Shown: positions 1 to 7,880, numbered from the stretch's first letter. The stretch is DNA of 15,654 bases from Deltaproteobacteria bacterium (GCA_021372695.1 JAJFTY010000033.1:1-15654); one strand, 5' to 3'. A program made the numbers and translations. Notes: a model not told the origin generated them from the sequence alone.

Positions 1-1002
1 CTGATGGGCTACGATCGCGCCGAGCACCAGATCGTCGGAATCCATCCGTCTCTTGTCCAGCGCGAAGAGCCGGCCCTCCACATGTTTTCCGTGCAGAGCC
101 AACGAGATGACCGCGTTCATCCCAAAACGGCGCTTCAGTTCGGGATCGACCGGCGCTCCCCGCCATCTCTGCCAGCCGGAGGCCGAGGAGTGCAGGACCG
201 CAGGGGAAGGCGAGAGCAGGTTCCTGCTGAAGAAATCCTTTCCGATCAGCGGCTCGGCGACCAGCGTGCCGAATGTGGCCGGCGCCTCCCGGCTGTAATG
301 ACACTGTCGATCGGACCAGAGCGCCACGTGGAGCCAGGGCTCCTCCTTCTCCTCCCAGCAGAGAAGCACCCGGGGGGCGATCAGGATCGAAGAGGTGTGC
401 TCCATGATGCTGCGAAGCAGGCCGGGCGTATTTTCCGGAACCTCCCAGGTCCAGGTCGCCAGCCGGGAAAGCTCGTTCTGCAGCCGCTGTCCATGGGCGC
501 CCAGGTAGCCGAGCAGGGCGGAGACCACGGCAAGATAGCTGACGCGGATGATGAAGCGGTTCATCTCGAAGGTGGGGCTGGAGAGCAGATATTCGGGGTA
601 CAGGGCCATGATGATGACCATGGAGAGCGAGACGGCGACCGTGTAAATGACCCCCCGCAGCTGCCAGCGCAAGGTTGCGCAGACCAGGGCGAACACAAAG
701 AAGACAAAGAAGGGGCTGGCCGTGCCTTGCGAAAAGAACATCAGAAGGGAAAAGAGGATGAGATCGATCCCGTGAGTCGCCACCGGCAGATAGGTCCAGG
801 TGACATTCAGTCGCCATACCGCGGCGAAGATCAGGATCGAATAGCAGACGAAGCCGAAAAGGAGATAGTAAGTTGTCCAGGTGTGCCGGATGGGCTCGGT
901 CGGGTTGATCCAGACGGCGAAGAGTGCGCAGACGGCAAGCAATGCCCGCCCCGCGGCAATAAACCGTTCAACGCGGACCTGCTGGGTATAAGGCGTTCCC
1001 AT
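1..1002 (-). CDS. Membrane sensor protein with GAF-like domain, probable histidine kinase (3' part missing)
   Basis: Translating the complement from the ATG at 1002 gives 334 residues with no stop up to the window edge. Residues 13-33, 44-63, 76-90, 95-112, 116-135 and 149-168 are hydrophobic, suggesting about six membrane segments at the N-terminus. From about 190 the protein is soluble and ends in a GAF-like pattern (hydrophobic strand, then SDDLVLGAIVAHQ), the place where signalling GAF domains usually lead into a kinase helix. I infer a membrane-anchored sensor, most likely a histidine kinase, but the catalytic part lies outside the window, so a cyclase or phosphatase output is also possible. 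AAAAGG about 8 bases upstream supports the ATG; an in-frame GTG three codons earlier is an alternative. It lies 93 bp downstream of rdgC on the same strand, separated by a hairpin. Confidence 0.65.
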   Translation of the reverse strand, partial: MGTPYTQQVRVERFIAAGRALLAVCALFAVWINPTEPIRHTWTTYYLLFGFVCYSILIFAAVWRLNVTWTYLPVATHGIDLILFSLLMFFSQGTASPFFVFFVFALVCATLRWQLRGVIYTVAVSLSMVIIMALYPEYLLSSPTFEMNRFIIRVSYLAVVSALLGYLGAHGQRLQNELSRLATWTWEVPENTPGLLRSIMEHTSSILIAPRVLLCWEEKEEPWLHVALWSDRQCHYSREAPATFGTLVAEPLIGKDFFSRNLLSPSPAVLHSSASGWQRWRGAPVDPELKRRFGMNAVISLALHGKHVEGRLFALDKRRMDSDDLVLGAIVAHQ

Positions 1003-1058
1003 GCGGCGCACCTTTTCGGGAATGTTCGGTCGCGAGGGGAATGTCCATCCGGCCCCAT

Positions 1059-1081
1059 GCAGGCGGGATGTTCCCGCCTGC
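1059..1081. repeat. 10-bp perfect hairpin between rdgC and the sensor gene
   Basis: GCAGGCGGGA (1059-1068) and TCCCGCCTGC (1072-1081) are perfect inverted repeats around a 3-base loop; the pair T1058/A1082 extends the stem to 11 bp. The hairpin starts 15 bp downstream of the rdgC stop and ends 57 bp before the sensor start. No T-run follows on either strand, so it is not a classical intrinsic terminator. It could pause or process the transcript, or protect the rdgC 3' end. Confidence 0.6.
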
Positions 1082-1095
1082 ACCGGTCACCCGGT

Positions 1096-2202
1096 CTATG
1101 CCGGCGCGATCCACCTCTGCATGCGCTCCAGTTCGCTCTCCCATCCGGTTTTACGGAGATCGAGGAAAGCGCAAAACAGCCGATCCATCAGCCCTGCCGC
1201 CCTTTCGATGAGATAGATCCTCTCGAGGGTCTGCCCCTCCCGGTCGATCTCCGCGTCGTCTTCCGCAACGGTGGGCAGTTTCACGGACTGGAAATGGAAC
1301 CGGTCCGCATTGAAGGTGAATTCCCATTCCGCCTTGTCGTGGGAGACCCTAAGACGGGCAGTACTGATCTTCTTGCCCCGGCGTAGCGCCTCCTTCCCCT
1401 CTTCGAGGTCGGCGTGCAGTCCCTGGCAGACGATCGTTTCGGCGTACTCCCCCTCGCCCGCTTCCAGCACCAGGCGCCGGACGAAAAGAAGCTCACATTC
1501 ATCACCTGCGGGGAGATGAATCATCCCGTTTCTCTCCTCGCTCTTGAACCAGAGCCAGGTCAGAAATTCCCGGCCGACGGTCAGCGGATCGACCCCGGGC
1601 GGGAGCGAGGGGGCGATCGCCTGGGAACCGGAGCCGGCCGTGCCCGGAGGGGTTCCCGCCGTTTCGGCTGCCCACGGTGCGTAGGGGGCGAGGTCGAGTG
1701 AAAAGGATTCCCGGAAAAGCTCCTGCAACTCCCCGGCCACCTTGTCCGAGAGGCAGCAGAAGGTGAGGATGCCGTCCGGGACGGACCAGCAGATCTCCTG
1801 AAAGGCGGGAACGGGCAGGGTCTTCCCCAACAATTCGAGACGGACCGACTCCCGGATCGCATCGCGCTGTTCCCGGTAGAGCTTCTTCTGTCCGCTCTCG
1901 GCGAGTTGCTTGCGTTCCGCCTCCAGAATTCTGAGCCGCAGCAGGGAAGGGGGGACCGACTTCCGGTCGGTGCGAAGGGAGAAGAGCATGTATCGCCCCT
2001 GTGCGTAGGAGGCATAGGGGAAGTCGGTGTCGAGGACATTTTCCAGGTCCGTCCAGCCCGCCGCCTTTTCGTCGGTCGTGCGCCACACGTTCCGGAAGGC
2101 GTCGCGCCGGATCCGCTCGTTGAAGAATTCGGGGAAACGGTCCGGCAGAGCACCGACAACGCGAAAACGTGAAAATGTGACGACCCCTTTCAACAAACCC
2201 AT
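1096..2202 (-). CDS. rdgC: RdgC-like recombination-associated protein
   Basis: This 368-residue protein resembles the RdgC family: nucleoid-associated, DNA-binding proteins that in E. coli form a ring dimer on DNA and restrain RecA. The most family-like part is residues 84-175: PPSLLRLRILEAERKQL, a charged helix, then a segment aligning with the E. coli region around its conserved SRF and W residues. A Pro/Gly/Ala-rich linker (about 180-204) is followed by VGREFLTWLWF (209-219) and a C-terminal helical half. It is longer than E. coli RdgC (303 residues), mainly because of the linker and C-terminus. The start at 2202 is supported by AAGGAG six bases upstream; an upstream in-frame ATG at 2400 would add 66 unlike-looking residues and has no support. 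It is divergent from nadK-recN. The family call comes from pattern recognition, not a search. Confidence 0.75.
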   Translation of the reverse strand: MGLLKGVVTFSRFRVVGALPDRFPEFFNERIRRDAFRNVWRTTDEKAAGWTDLENVLDTDFPYASYAQGRYMLFSLRTDRKSVPPSLLRLRILEAERKQLAESGQKKLYREQRDAIRESVRLELLGKTLPVPAFQEICWSVPDGILTFCCLSDKVAGELQELFRESFSLDLAPYAPWAAETAGTPPGTAGSGSQAIAPSLPPGVDPLTVGREFLTWLWFKSEERNGMIHLPAGDECELLFVRRLVLEAGEGEYAETIVCQGLHADLEEGKEALRRGKKISTARLRVSHDKAEWEFTFNADRFHFQSVKLPTVAEDDAEIDREGQTLERIYLIERAAGLMDRLFCAFLDLRKTGWESELERMQRWIAPA

Positions 2203-2477
2203 GCAGCTCTCCTTTTTTCCCGTAGCTCCTAACCCGATTTGCCGGATGAAGTCAAGGTCAAGGAAGGCAAGGTAGCGACTCGTTTTGGTGCAAAGATGCC
2301 TCGCGCAGCGCGATTTAAAGATTTTTCGGGGTCGAAAAACAGCTGAGCGCAAGTCGAGGCTGGTCTTTGCAGTTGAAACTGAGGCACCACAGGGAGGCAA
2401 CGGCCCGCATCATACGCGTGGACACCCAAACGAATTTGTGATAGAGGTGCTCCGTCAATCATTTCTAAGGTGCTTCA
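2203..2477. promoter_or_regulatory. Divergent intergenic region rdgC / nadK with two inverted repeats
   Basis: This 275-bp gap must hold the start signals for rdgC (minus) and the nadK-recN operon (plus). Two perfect inverted repeats lie close together: TCGCGC-A-GCGCGA at 2301-2313, and TTTTTCG (2322-2328) with CGAAAAA (2333-2339) around a GGGT loop. I could not identify convincing -35/-10 pairs or a known LexA-type box. The nadK ribosome-binding site is the AAGGTG just before 2478. No small gene is evident. Confidence 0.5.
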
Positions 2478-3389
2478 ATGCTTATCAAAAAAGTTGGAAT
2501 CGTCGCCAATGTCGCCAAGGAAAAATCGCTGGAATATACCGTGCAGCTCCGGGAGTGGATGCTGAAGAGGGGGCTCGATGTCTATCTCGAGGAGGGGATC
2601 GCCGCGAAGATCGGCTGCCTCCCCGGCGTCGAGAAAAGCAGACTCTGGACGATCGTGGATCTGATCGTCGTTTTCGGCGGAGACGGTACGATCCTGCGGA
2701 CCGCCAGGCTGGTCCGCGAACGGGACGTGCCCATCGTCGGAATCAATCTCGGCGTATTCGGCTATCTGACCGAAGTGAACCTCGAAGAGATGTACAGCGC
2801 CCTGGAAGTGATTCTCGCCGGGGAGTTCCAGGTCGAAAAAAGGATGATGCTCGACGTGGAGATCCAGGGGGGCGGGGAGCCTTTCCGGGAGGGGACGGTC
2901 CTCAACGACGTCGTGATCAACCGGGGGAATCTCTCCCGGATCCTGGAACTGGAGACGATGGTGCATGGCCGCTACCTGACGACCTTCAAGGCCGACGGTC
3001 TCATCATCGCCACGCCGACCGGCTCCACGGCCTATTCGATGGCCGCGGGCGGCCCCATCGTATTCCCGGACCTCAATTCGATCATCATCAACCCGATCTG
3101 CCCCCATACCCTGACGAACCGGCCCCTGATCCTGCCGCAGGACGCCGTGATCCGGGTGTCGATCTGCGCCCGGGAGCAGGGGGCGACCGTGACCCTCGAC
3201 GGGCAGGTATCCTTCACCGTGAAGTTCGGGGACAGCATCACCATCCGTAAATCGCGGTATGTCACCTCGCTGGTCTCCTCCCCCCACCGGGACTATCTGG
3301 AGATCCTGCGGACGAAACTGGGATGGGGCGGCTCCCAGACGGGGGCGGCCCGGAAGGGGCAGGATGCTCGCGGAACTGAACATCCGTAA
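2478..3389 (+). CDS. nadK: NAD kinase
   Basis: This 303-residue cytoplasmic enzyme phosphorylates NAD at the 2'-hydroxyl of its adenosine ribose to give NADP, using ATP or polyphosphate. The family landmarks are all present: an N-terminal Rossmann-like segment (KKVGIVAN), the GGDGT nucleotide motif at 67-71, VGINLGVFGYL at 87-97, LND at 142-144 (the position of the usual NE/ND motif), and the glycine-rich DGLIIATPTGSTAYS at 173-187. A C-terminal beta-rich region ends in SSPHRDYLEIL. Length is normal for the family, with a short basic tail of about 20 residues extending into the recN overlap. The start has AAGGTG about seven bases upstream. The stop lies 26 bases inside recN, so the two are probably translationally coupled, as in many bacteria where nadK and recN are adjacent. 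Confidence 0.95.
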   Translation: MLIKKVGIVANVAKEKSLEYTVQLREWMLKRGLDVYLEEGIAAKIGCLPGVEKSRLWTIVDLIVVFGGDGTILRTARLVRERDVPIVGINLGVFGYLTEVNLEEMYSALEVILAGEFQVEKRMMLDVEIQGGGEPFREGTVLNDVVINRGNLSRILELETMVHGRYLTTFKADGLIIATPTGSTAYSMAAGGPIVFPDLNSIIINPICPHTLTNRPLILPQDAVIRVSICAREQGATVTLDGQVSFTVKFGDSITIRKSRYVTSLVSSPHRDYLEILRTKLGWGGSQTGAARKGQDARGTEHP

Positions 3390-5043
3390 TTTTGCCATCA
3401 TCGATGAGTTGCACGTGGCCTTCGATGGAGGTCTGAATATGATCTCCGGGGAGACGGGTGCGGGGAAATCGATCATCATCGGCGCCGTAGGGCTTCTCCT
3501 GGGCGACCGGGCCAATGCGGACATGATCCGTTCCTTCGAGGACGCGGCGGTGGTGGAGGCGCTCTTTGATATCCACGGGCAGCAGGAACTGCGGGAGAAG
3601 ATCCGGGAGATGGGATTCGGCGAAGGCGGAGAGCTGGTCATCCGCCGCGTGGTCTCCCGCTCCGGCAAGAACCGGGTCTACATCAACGGGAACCTGGCGT
3701 CGCTCTCGTCGCTGGCGGCCATCGGCGAATCCCTGATCAACATCTGCGGCCAGCACGAGCACCAGATGGTCCTCGATCCCGAAAACCACACCGATATCCT
3801 CGACGAGTTCGCAGGGCTGCTGCCCGACCGTGCGGCCTACCGGGAGCACTACGACCTCCACCGCGCGCTTCAGGAGAGGCTGCGCGCTCTTCAGGAGCGC
3901 CAGAGAACGCGGGCGGAACGGGAAGACCTGCTCCGTTTTCAGATCGGCGAGATCGCCGGCGCCGAACTCCGGCCGGGGGAGGATGCCGCCCTTGCGGAGG
4001 AGAAGAAGATTCTCGCGAATGTCCAGAAACTGATCGATCACGCGGAGTCCGCCTATGAAACTCTTTACGGAAAGGGGGACTCCGTGCTGACCGAATTCCG
4101 CGGCGCCCTTTCGGCCGTGAAAGAGATCCGGAAGATCGACCCCGGCCTGAAACTCTCCGGGCAGGAGATGGAGGAGCTTTACTACCGGATCGAGGAGGCG
4201 GCCTTCGCGCTGCGCGATTATGCGAAACGCCTCTCGTACGACCCGGCGCGCCTGGAGGCCGTTGACGAGCGGCTGGAGCTGTTGGGGCGTCTGAAACGAA
4301 AATACGGGGGAACGCTGGAGGCCGTTCTCGGAAAGCAGGCCGAGGCAGAACAGGAGATCGGGGAGATCTCCTCCCTCGCGGAGGAGACGGAAGCGCTCAC
4401 GCGGGAGATGGCCGTCGAACAGGGACGGCTGATGGAGGCGGCAGGGGCGCTTTCCGCCAGGCGGCGCGCAGCGGCTGCCGACCTGAAAACCGTGGTCGAG
4501 GGGGAGATCCGGACGCTCCGCATGGATGATGCACAATTTGAAGTGGTTTTCCACGAGCCTGCCGGGGAGGGGAAGACGGTTTTGAACGAAAAGGGGATGG
4601 ACCTCCCGGAATTCTACCTGTCCGCGAATGTCGGCGAAACGCTCAAACCCCTCCGGGCGATCGCCTCCGGCGGCGAGCTCTCCCGCATCATGCTCGCGTT
4701 GAAGAAGGTTCTGGCCCGCACAGGCTCGGTCGGAACCATCGTGTTCGACGAGGTGGACAGCGGAATCGGCGGCGCGACAGCCGAGATCGTCGGCCAGAAA
4801 CTCCGCGAGGTCGCAAGGCACCATCAGGTCCTCTGCATCACCCATCTGCCGCAGATCGCCTGTTGCGGGGACCGGCACTATCTCGTGGTGAAAAACGTGG
4901 CCGGGGAGAGGACGAACACCTCCGTCGCCCTGCTCTCGGAGGAGGAGCGTCTGGCGGAGATCGCCCGCATGCTGGGCGGGGTGGAGTTGACGAAAAAAAC
5001 CAGGGACCATGCGCGCGAGATGCTGCTGGCGACGCGTGGATAA
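3364..5043 (+). CDS. recN: DNA repair protein RecN (SMC-like ATPase)
   Basis: This 559-residue protein is an SMC-like ATPase acting in double-strand break repair, where it holds or aligns DNA ends for RecA-dependent recombination. An N-terminal half-site carries Walker A GETGAGKS (29-36). A long charged coiled-coil region (about 160-400) follows, then the C-terminal half-site with the ABC signature SGGELSR (435-441), Walker B TIVFDEVDSG (458-467, with D462/E463) and the switch segment CITHLPQIA. Length is typical of RecN. The frame is open upstream to an ATG at 3259, but the start at 3364 matches the family N-terminus (MLAELNIRNFAIIDEL) and has GGAAGGGGCAGG just before it. It overlaps nadK by 26 bp. 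No SOS box was identified upstream of nadK. A 630-residue open frame antisense to it is a base-composition shadow. Confidence 0.96.
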   Translation: MLAELNIRNFAIIDELHVAFDGGLNMISGETGAGKSIIIGAVGLLLGDRANADMIRSFEDAAVVEALFDIHGQQELREKIREMGFGEGGELVIRRVVSRSGKNRVYINGNLASLSSLAAIGESLINICGQHEHQMVLDPENHTDILDEFAGLLPDRAAYREHYDLHRALQERLRALQERQRTRAEREDLLRFQIGEIAGAELRPGEDAALAEEKKILANVQKLIDHAESAYETLYGKGDSVLTEFRGALSAVKEIRKIDPGLKLSGQEMEELYYRIEEAAFALRDYAKRLSYDPARLEAVDERLELLGRLKRKYGGTLEAVLGKQAEAEQEIGEISSLAEETEALTREMAVEQGRLMEAAGALSARRRAAAADLKTVVEGEIRTLRMDDAQFEVVFHEPAGEGKTVLNEKGMDLPEFYLSANVGETLKPLRAIASGGELSRIMLALKKVLARTGSVGTIVFDEVDSGIGGATAEIVGQKLREVARHHQVLCITHLPQIACCGDRHYLVVKNVAGERTNTSVALLSEEERLAEIARMLGGVELTKKTRDHAREMLLATRG

Positions 5044-5122
5044 CCGATGCATGCCCGGAGAGGCCGGCGGGCGCTTTCTGCGCCCTTCCGAACAAGCCGG
5101 GAGTGTCACGCAGGAGTGAGCG

Positions 5123-5581
5123 ATGCTGAGAAAAGCCCGTATCGGGGATGTCAAGACGATTCACCGGCTGATCAACCTTTCGTCCGGGAGGGGGGAGATG
5201 CTGCCCCGCTCGCTGATGGACATCTACGGCAGTCTGCGGGATTTCTTCGTTTACCAGGAAGAGGGGCAGGAGGAGATCCTTGGGATCTGCGCCATGAGCA
5301 TCATCTGGGAAAACCTGGCCGAGATCCGCTCTCTCTATGTCGACGAAGGGCGCAGGAAGGAAGGGATCGGTCAGAAACTGGTCGAAGCCTGCATCTCCGA
5401 AGCGATCACGCTGGAGATCTTCCGGGTTTTCACGTTGACCTACAAGCGGGAGTTCTTCGGGAGGCTCGGCTTTCGCGATGTCGAACGCTCGACGCTTCCG
5501 GAGAAGATCTGGTCCGACTGCTTCCGCTGCTCCAAATACCCTGACTTCTGCGACGAAGTTTCGATGATCCTGGAGCTGTGA
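5123..5581 (+). CDS. argA: Short GNAT-type amino-acid N-acetyltransferase (ArgA-like N-acetylglutamate synthase)
   Basis: This is a 152-residue single-domain GNAT acetyltransferase. The acetyl-CoA binding motif A spans about 68-90, with the strand IRSLYVDE followed by RRKEGIG. The C-terminus has the FFGRLGFRDV strand-helix typical of GNATs and ends with a cysteine-bearing motif, SDCFRCSKYPDFCDE (131-145). From memory, this length and the PxKIWxDCxxC ending are shared by short-form ArgA proteins, which acetylate glutamate for arginine synthesis without the amino-acid kinase domain of E. coli ArgA. Substrate identity is therefore a family inference; another amino-acid acetyltransferase is possible. 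AGGAG precedes the ATG. It follows recN by 79 bp, and its TGA stop overlaps the GTG start of the next gene (GTGA), which suggests coupled translation. C133, C136 and C143 might bind metal or form a redox switch. Confidence 0.75.
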   Translation: MLRKARIGDVKTIHRLINLSSGRGEMLPRSLMDIYGSLRDFFVYQEEGQEEILGICAMSIIWENLAEIRSLYVDEGRRKEGIGQKLVEACISEAITLEIFRVFTLTYKREFFGRLGFRDVERSTLPEKIWSDCFRCSKYPDFCDEVSMILEL

Positions 5582-6924
5582 GAGAAGAGATGCTCAGAAG
5601 GTCCGTATGGCTCGTGGCCCTCCTCTGCTTGTTGGTGGGCTGCGCCACGCCGGCGCGGAAGCCGCCGGCCCGGCCCTCTCCGAAACCCGCGGTGGTGAAA
5701 CCCGTTTTGCCGCCCGAAAGGCCCAGTCCGCCGCCCGCCGCAGTGGAGCCCGGGATTCCGGCGCCGCCGGTTCCGCCGAAAACGATTGCCCCCCTGACGC
5801 TTGTGCCTGACGACCACCTGCCGTTTTTTGACGACGACATGGACCGGGAGTCGCTCGAAGTCGCGATCGAAAAGAGCCTTCAGTACTACAGGAGAGCTGC
5901 CGCCAGGGCGCCCGTATGGACGGGCACCGGTTCCGTCACGGTCGCGGATCTGCAGGATTCCCTGATCGCCCTCCGGGAGATCCTCCGGAACAGCGATACG
6001 GCCGAGGCCAGGCAGTCAAGGATCCGGGAAACCTTCGACGTCTATCAGTCGGCCGGTGATGGAAGGAACGGCGTTCTGTTCACCGGCTATTTCGAGTCGA
6101 AACTGAAGGGTTCGCTGACGAAGACCGACGAATACCGGTATCCGATTTACCGGGTTCCGGATGATGCCGTGACCGTCAATCTCGGCAAATTCAGAGAAAG
6201 GTACAAAAGCGAGCAGCTGGTCGGCCGGGTGAAGAACGGAGAACTCATCCCCTATTACAGCCGGAGCGAGATCGACCAGCAGGGGGTCCTTTCCGGCCGG
6301 AACCTCGAGATCGTCTGGGTGAATGACAGGATTGACCTCTTCTTCATGCATACCCAGGGCTCCGGCAAGATCGAACTGACGGACGGCTCGCTTCTCCAGG
6401 TCGGGTATGCAGCGAAGAATGGACGCCCCTTCCAGAGCGTCGGCAATTATATGCTGAAGGAGGGGAAGATCGCCCCGGAGCAGCTCTCGTACCGGGAGAT
6501 CAAGAAATATCTCAGGGAGCATCCGGATGAACTGACGGAGATCCTCGGATACAACGAGAGCTATATTTTCTTTCGGATCGTCGAAGGCGGCCCGGTCGGC
6601 GCGATCGGGGAGATCCTGACGCCGGGGCGCTCGATCGCCACCGATCCCGACTTTTTCCCCAAAGGGGCCCTCGCATTCATCCGCATGCGGAAGCCGATCA
6701 TGGACCCGGATGGAAACGTCAAGTTCTGGGTCCCCTATACCCGCTTCGTCGTCAACCAGGATGCCGGGGGCGCGATCAAGGGGGCAGGGCGCGTCGATCT
6801 TTTCTGCGGATATGGGCCGGAGGCGGAGATGGTGGCGGGAAGCCTCAAAGAGGCCGGGCAACTCTATTTCCTGGTGAAGAAGCGCGCGAATGGCAGCACG
6901 GATCAGAGAAACGCTAGGAAATAG
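5578..6924 (+). CDS. mltA: MltA-family lytic murein transglycosylase, predicted lipoprotein
   Basis: This 448-residue protein is predicted to cleave the glycan strands of peptidoglycan non-hydrolytically, forming 1,6-anhydromuramyl ends. The N-terminus is a lipoprotein signal (VWLVALLCLLVGC, lipobox cysteine 22), so it should be periplasmic and lipid-anchored. A Pro-rich linker (about 28-72) follows. The MltA domain begins near 167 (FTGYFESKLKGS) and includes HTQGSGKIEL (258-267) and NGRPFQSVGNYM (281-292). The C-terminal 3D domain supplies candidate active-site aspartates in TDPDFF (355-360), NQDAGGAIKG (393-402) and GRVDLFCGYG (404-413). The GTG at 5578 overlaps the previous stop by four bases. 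An ATG at 5590 would give a shorter, more standard signal peptide and is a fair alternative. The 3' end overlaps the convergent UbiA-family gene by 22 bp. Confidence 0.88.
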   Translation: MREEMLRRSVWLVALLCLLVGCATPARKPPARPSPKPAVVKPVLPPERPSPPPAAVEPGIPAPPVPPKTIAPLTLVPDDHLPFFDDDMDRESLEVAIEKSLQYYRRAAARAPVWTGTGSVTVADLQDSLIALREILRNSDTAEARQSRIRETFDVYQSAGDGRNGVLFTGYFESKLKGSLTKTDEYRYPIYRVPDDAVTVNLGKFRERYKSEQLVGRVKNGELIPYYSRSEIDQQGVLSGRNLEIVWVNDRIDLFFMHTQGSGKIELTDGSLLQVGYAAKNGRPFQSVGNYMLKEGKIAPEQLSYREIKKYLREHPDELTEILGYNESYIFFRIVEGGPVGAIGEILTPGRSIATDPDFFPKGALAFIRMRKPIMDPDGNVKFWVPYTRFVVNQDAGGAIKGAGRVDLFCGYGPEAEMVAGSLKEAGQLYFLVKKRANGSTDQRNARK

Positions 6925-7880
6925 GCTGCCGCCGTTCCAAGATGGACGGCGATGTTGAGGCCGCCCAGGATTTCCAGCATAAAGAGATTTCCATATCTTT
7001 TCCGGGCCATCATCAGCGAGATGACAGCCGAGAGGGCCATCACGGGCAGGTAGATGTAGAGGGCCTTCCGCGGGATTCCTGCGTGGAGCGAGCCGTACAT
7101 GGACAACCAGCAGAGGATGGAAATCCCACAATAGAGGGCCATCCCCTTTTCCGCCCCGAGCCGGGTGAGAAGGTCCTTCCGGACATCTGCCGGATTCGCA
7201 GCCTGTTCGGAAAATTCGCTCAGCAGGACCACATTGAAGATGGAGAGGCCGAGCGGGAGCGCCATCCAGTGGATGCACGGGGTGATGTATCCCCTCTGGA
7301 TGTAGAAGGCTGCGGCGATGGGAAGCCAGCCGTAGCAGAACGCGATGAGAACTTCTCCCAAGCCGTAATCGGCGCGATGGGCCGGCCGCGTGGCATAGAA
7401 GAGACCGGGCAGGGCACCGATGCACCCCAGAAGCAGCGTGAAGGGACCGGTCTTCAAGGCGAACTGGAGCAAGGCGCCGGTCAGAAAGGCGCCGGCGAGG
7501 GCGGCAGCGCCCGTCCGAAGAGGGCCGGGAGTGCGGAAGATCCGATCGGGGAGTGTGCGGTCCGAGTTGGCTGAAAAGTTCGGGGCGCGATGCGTGGATC
7601 GTTCGTCCGAGCTGCGGGCGATGTGTTCCCCGGCATGGCGGGTGGCGAGCATCACCAGAACGATGCCGATGATGCCGAGGGCAAAGGTTGCGAGATCGAA
7701 CGCCCGATCCAGACGCCAGGCCAGAAAAGTGCCGAGGCAAAAGGGAATGACTCCGAGATTATGGAACGGCGGATGGGACATTCCCAGCCGATCGGCAATT
7801 TTCGCAAGGATGTCTGTCTCTTTTTCCGCCACGGTATGGGACCCCCATTCCCTCGGAATTGCTGGACAGTCCCGTAACAC
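6903..7880 (-). CDS. UbiA-family integral membrane protein with degenerate prenyltransferase motifs
   Basis: This 325-residue protein is very hydrophobic and has about eight or nine apparent membrane segments. Its layout is that of UbiA/MenA prenyltransferases, which attach isoprenoid chains to aromatic acceptors: an N-terminal PPF...LGTFLAW segment, a first loop motif after helix 2, and a second motif followed by KDLLTRLG. The key acidic residues are mostly absent. Where the family has N/GExxDxxxD this protein has GEHIARSSD, and where it has NEFPDYxxD it has SEFSEQAAN. Whether it still transfers prenyl groups is therefore doubtful; a divergent substrate or a non-enzymatic role is possible. 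The GTG at 7880 with AAGG seven bases upstream is the chosen start; GTG 7832 and ATG 7781 are alternatives, and the family-like part begins at the latter. It stands alone, convergent with mltA. I assign no precise substrate. Confidence 0.75.
   Translation of the reverse strand: MLRDCPAIPREWGSHTVAEKETDILAKIADRLGMSHPPFHNLGVIPFCLGTFLAWRLDRAFDLATFALGIIGIVLVMLATRHAGEHIARSSDERSTHRAPNFSANSDRTLPDRIFRTPGPLRTGAAALAGAFLTGALLQFALKTGPFTLLLGCIGALPGLFYATRPAHRADYGLGEVLIAFCYGWLPIAAAFYIQRGYITPCIHWMALPLGLSIFNVVLLSEFSEQAANPADVRKDLLTRLGAEKGMALYCGISILCWLSMYGSLHAGIPRKALYIYLPVMALSAVISLMMARKRYGNLFMLEILGGLNIAVHLGTAAAYFLAFL

Noticed and set aside
4..1386. Long plus-strand open frame (460 codons) across the left end.
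   Set aside because: Its product is arginine/proline/glycine-rich with no recognisable family. The minus strand reads as a coherent membrane protein with a GAF-like domain, and then as RdgC.
2203..2477. SOS (LexA) box controlling recN or rdgC.
   Set aside because: I found no match to the LexA-box types I know in this region; the two palindromes present are different in sequence.
3262..5154. 630-codon open frame antisense to recN.
   Set aside because: RecN on the plus strand has all ATPase motifs; the antisense frame is a codon-bias shadow typical of GC-rich genes.
6016..7740. 574-codon minus-strand frame spanning mltA and the UbiA-like gene.
   Set aside because: It crosses two well-supported genes in other frames and has no domain signal.
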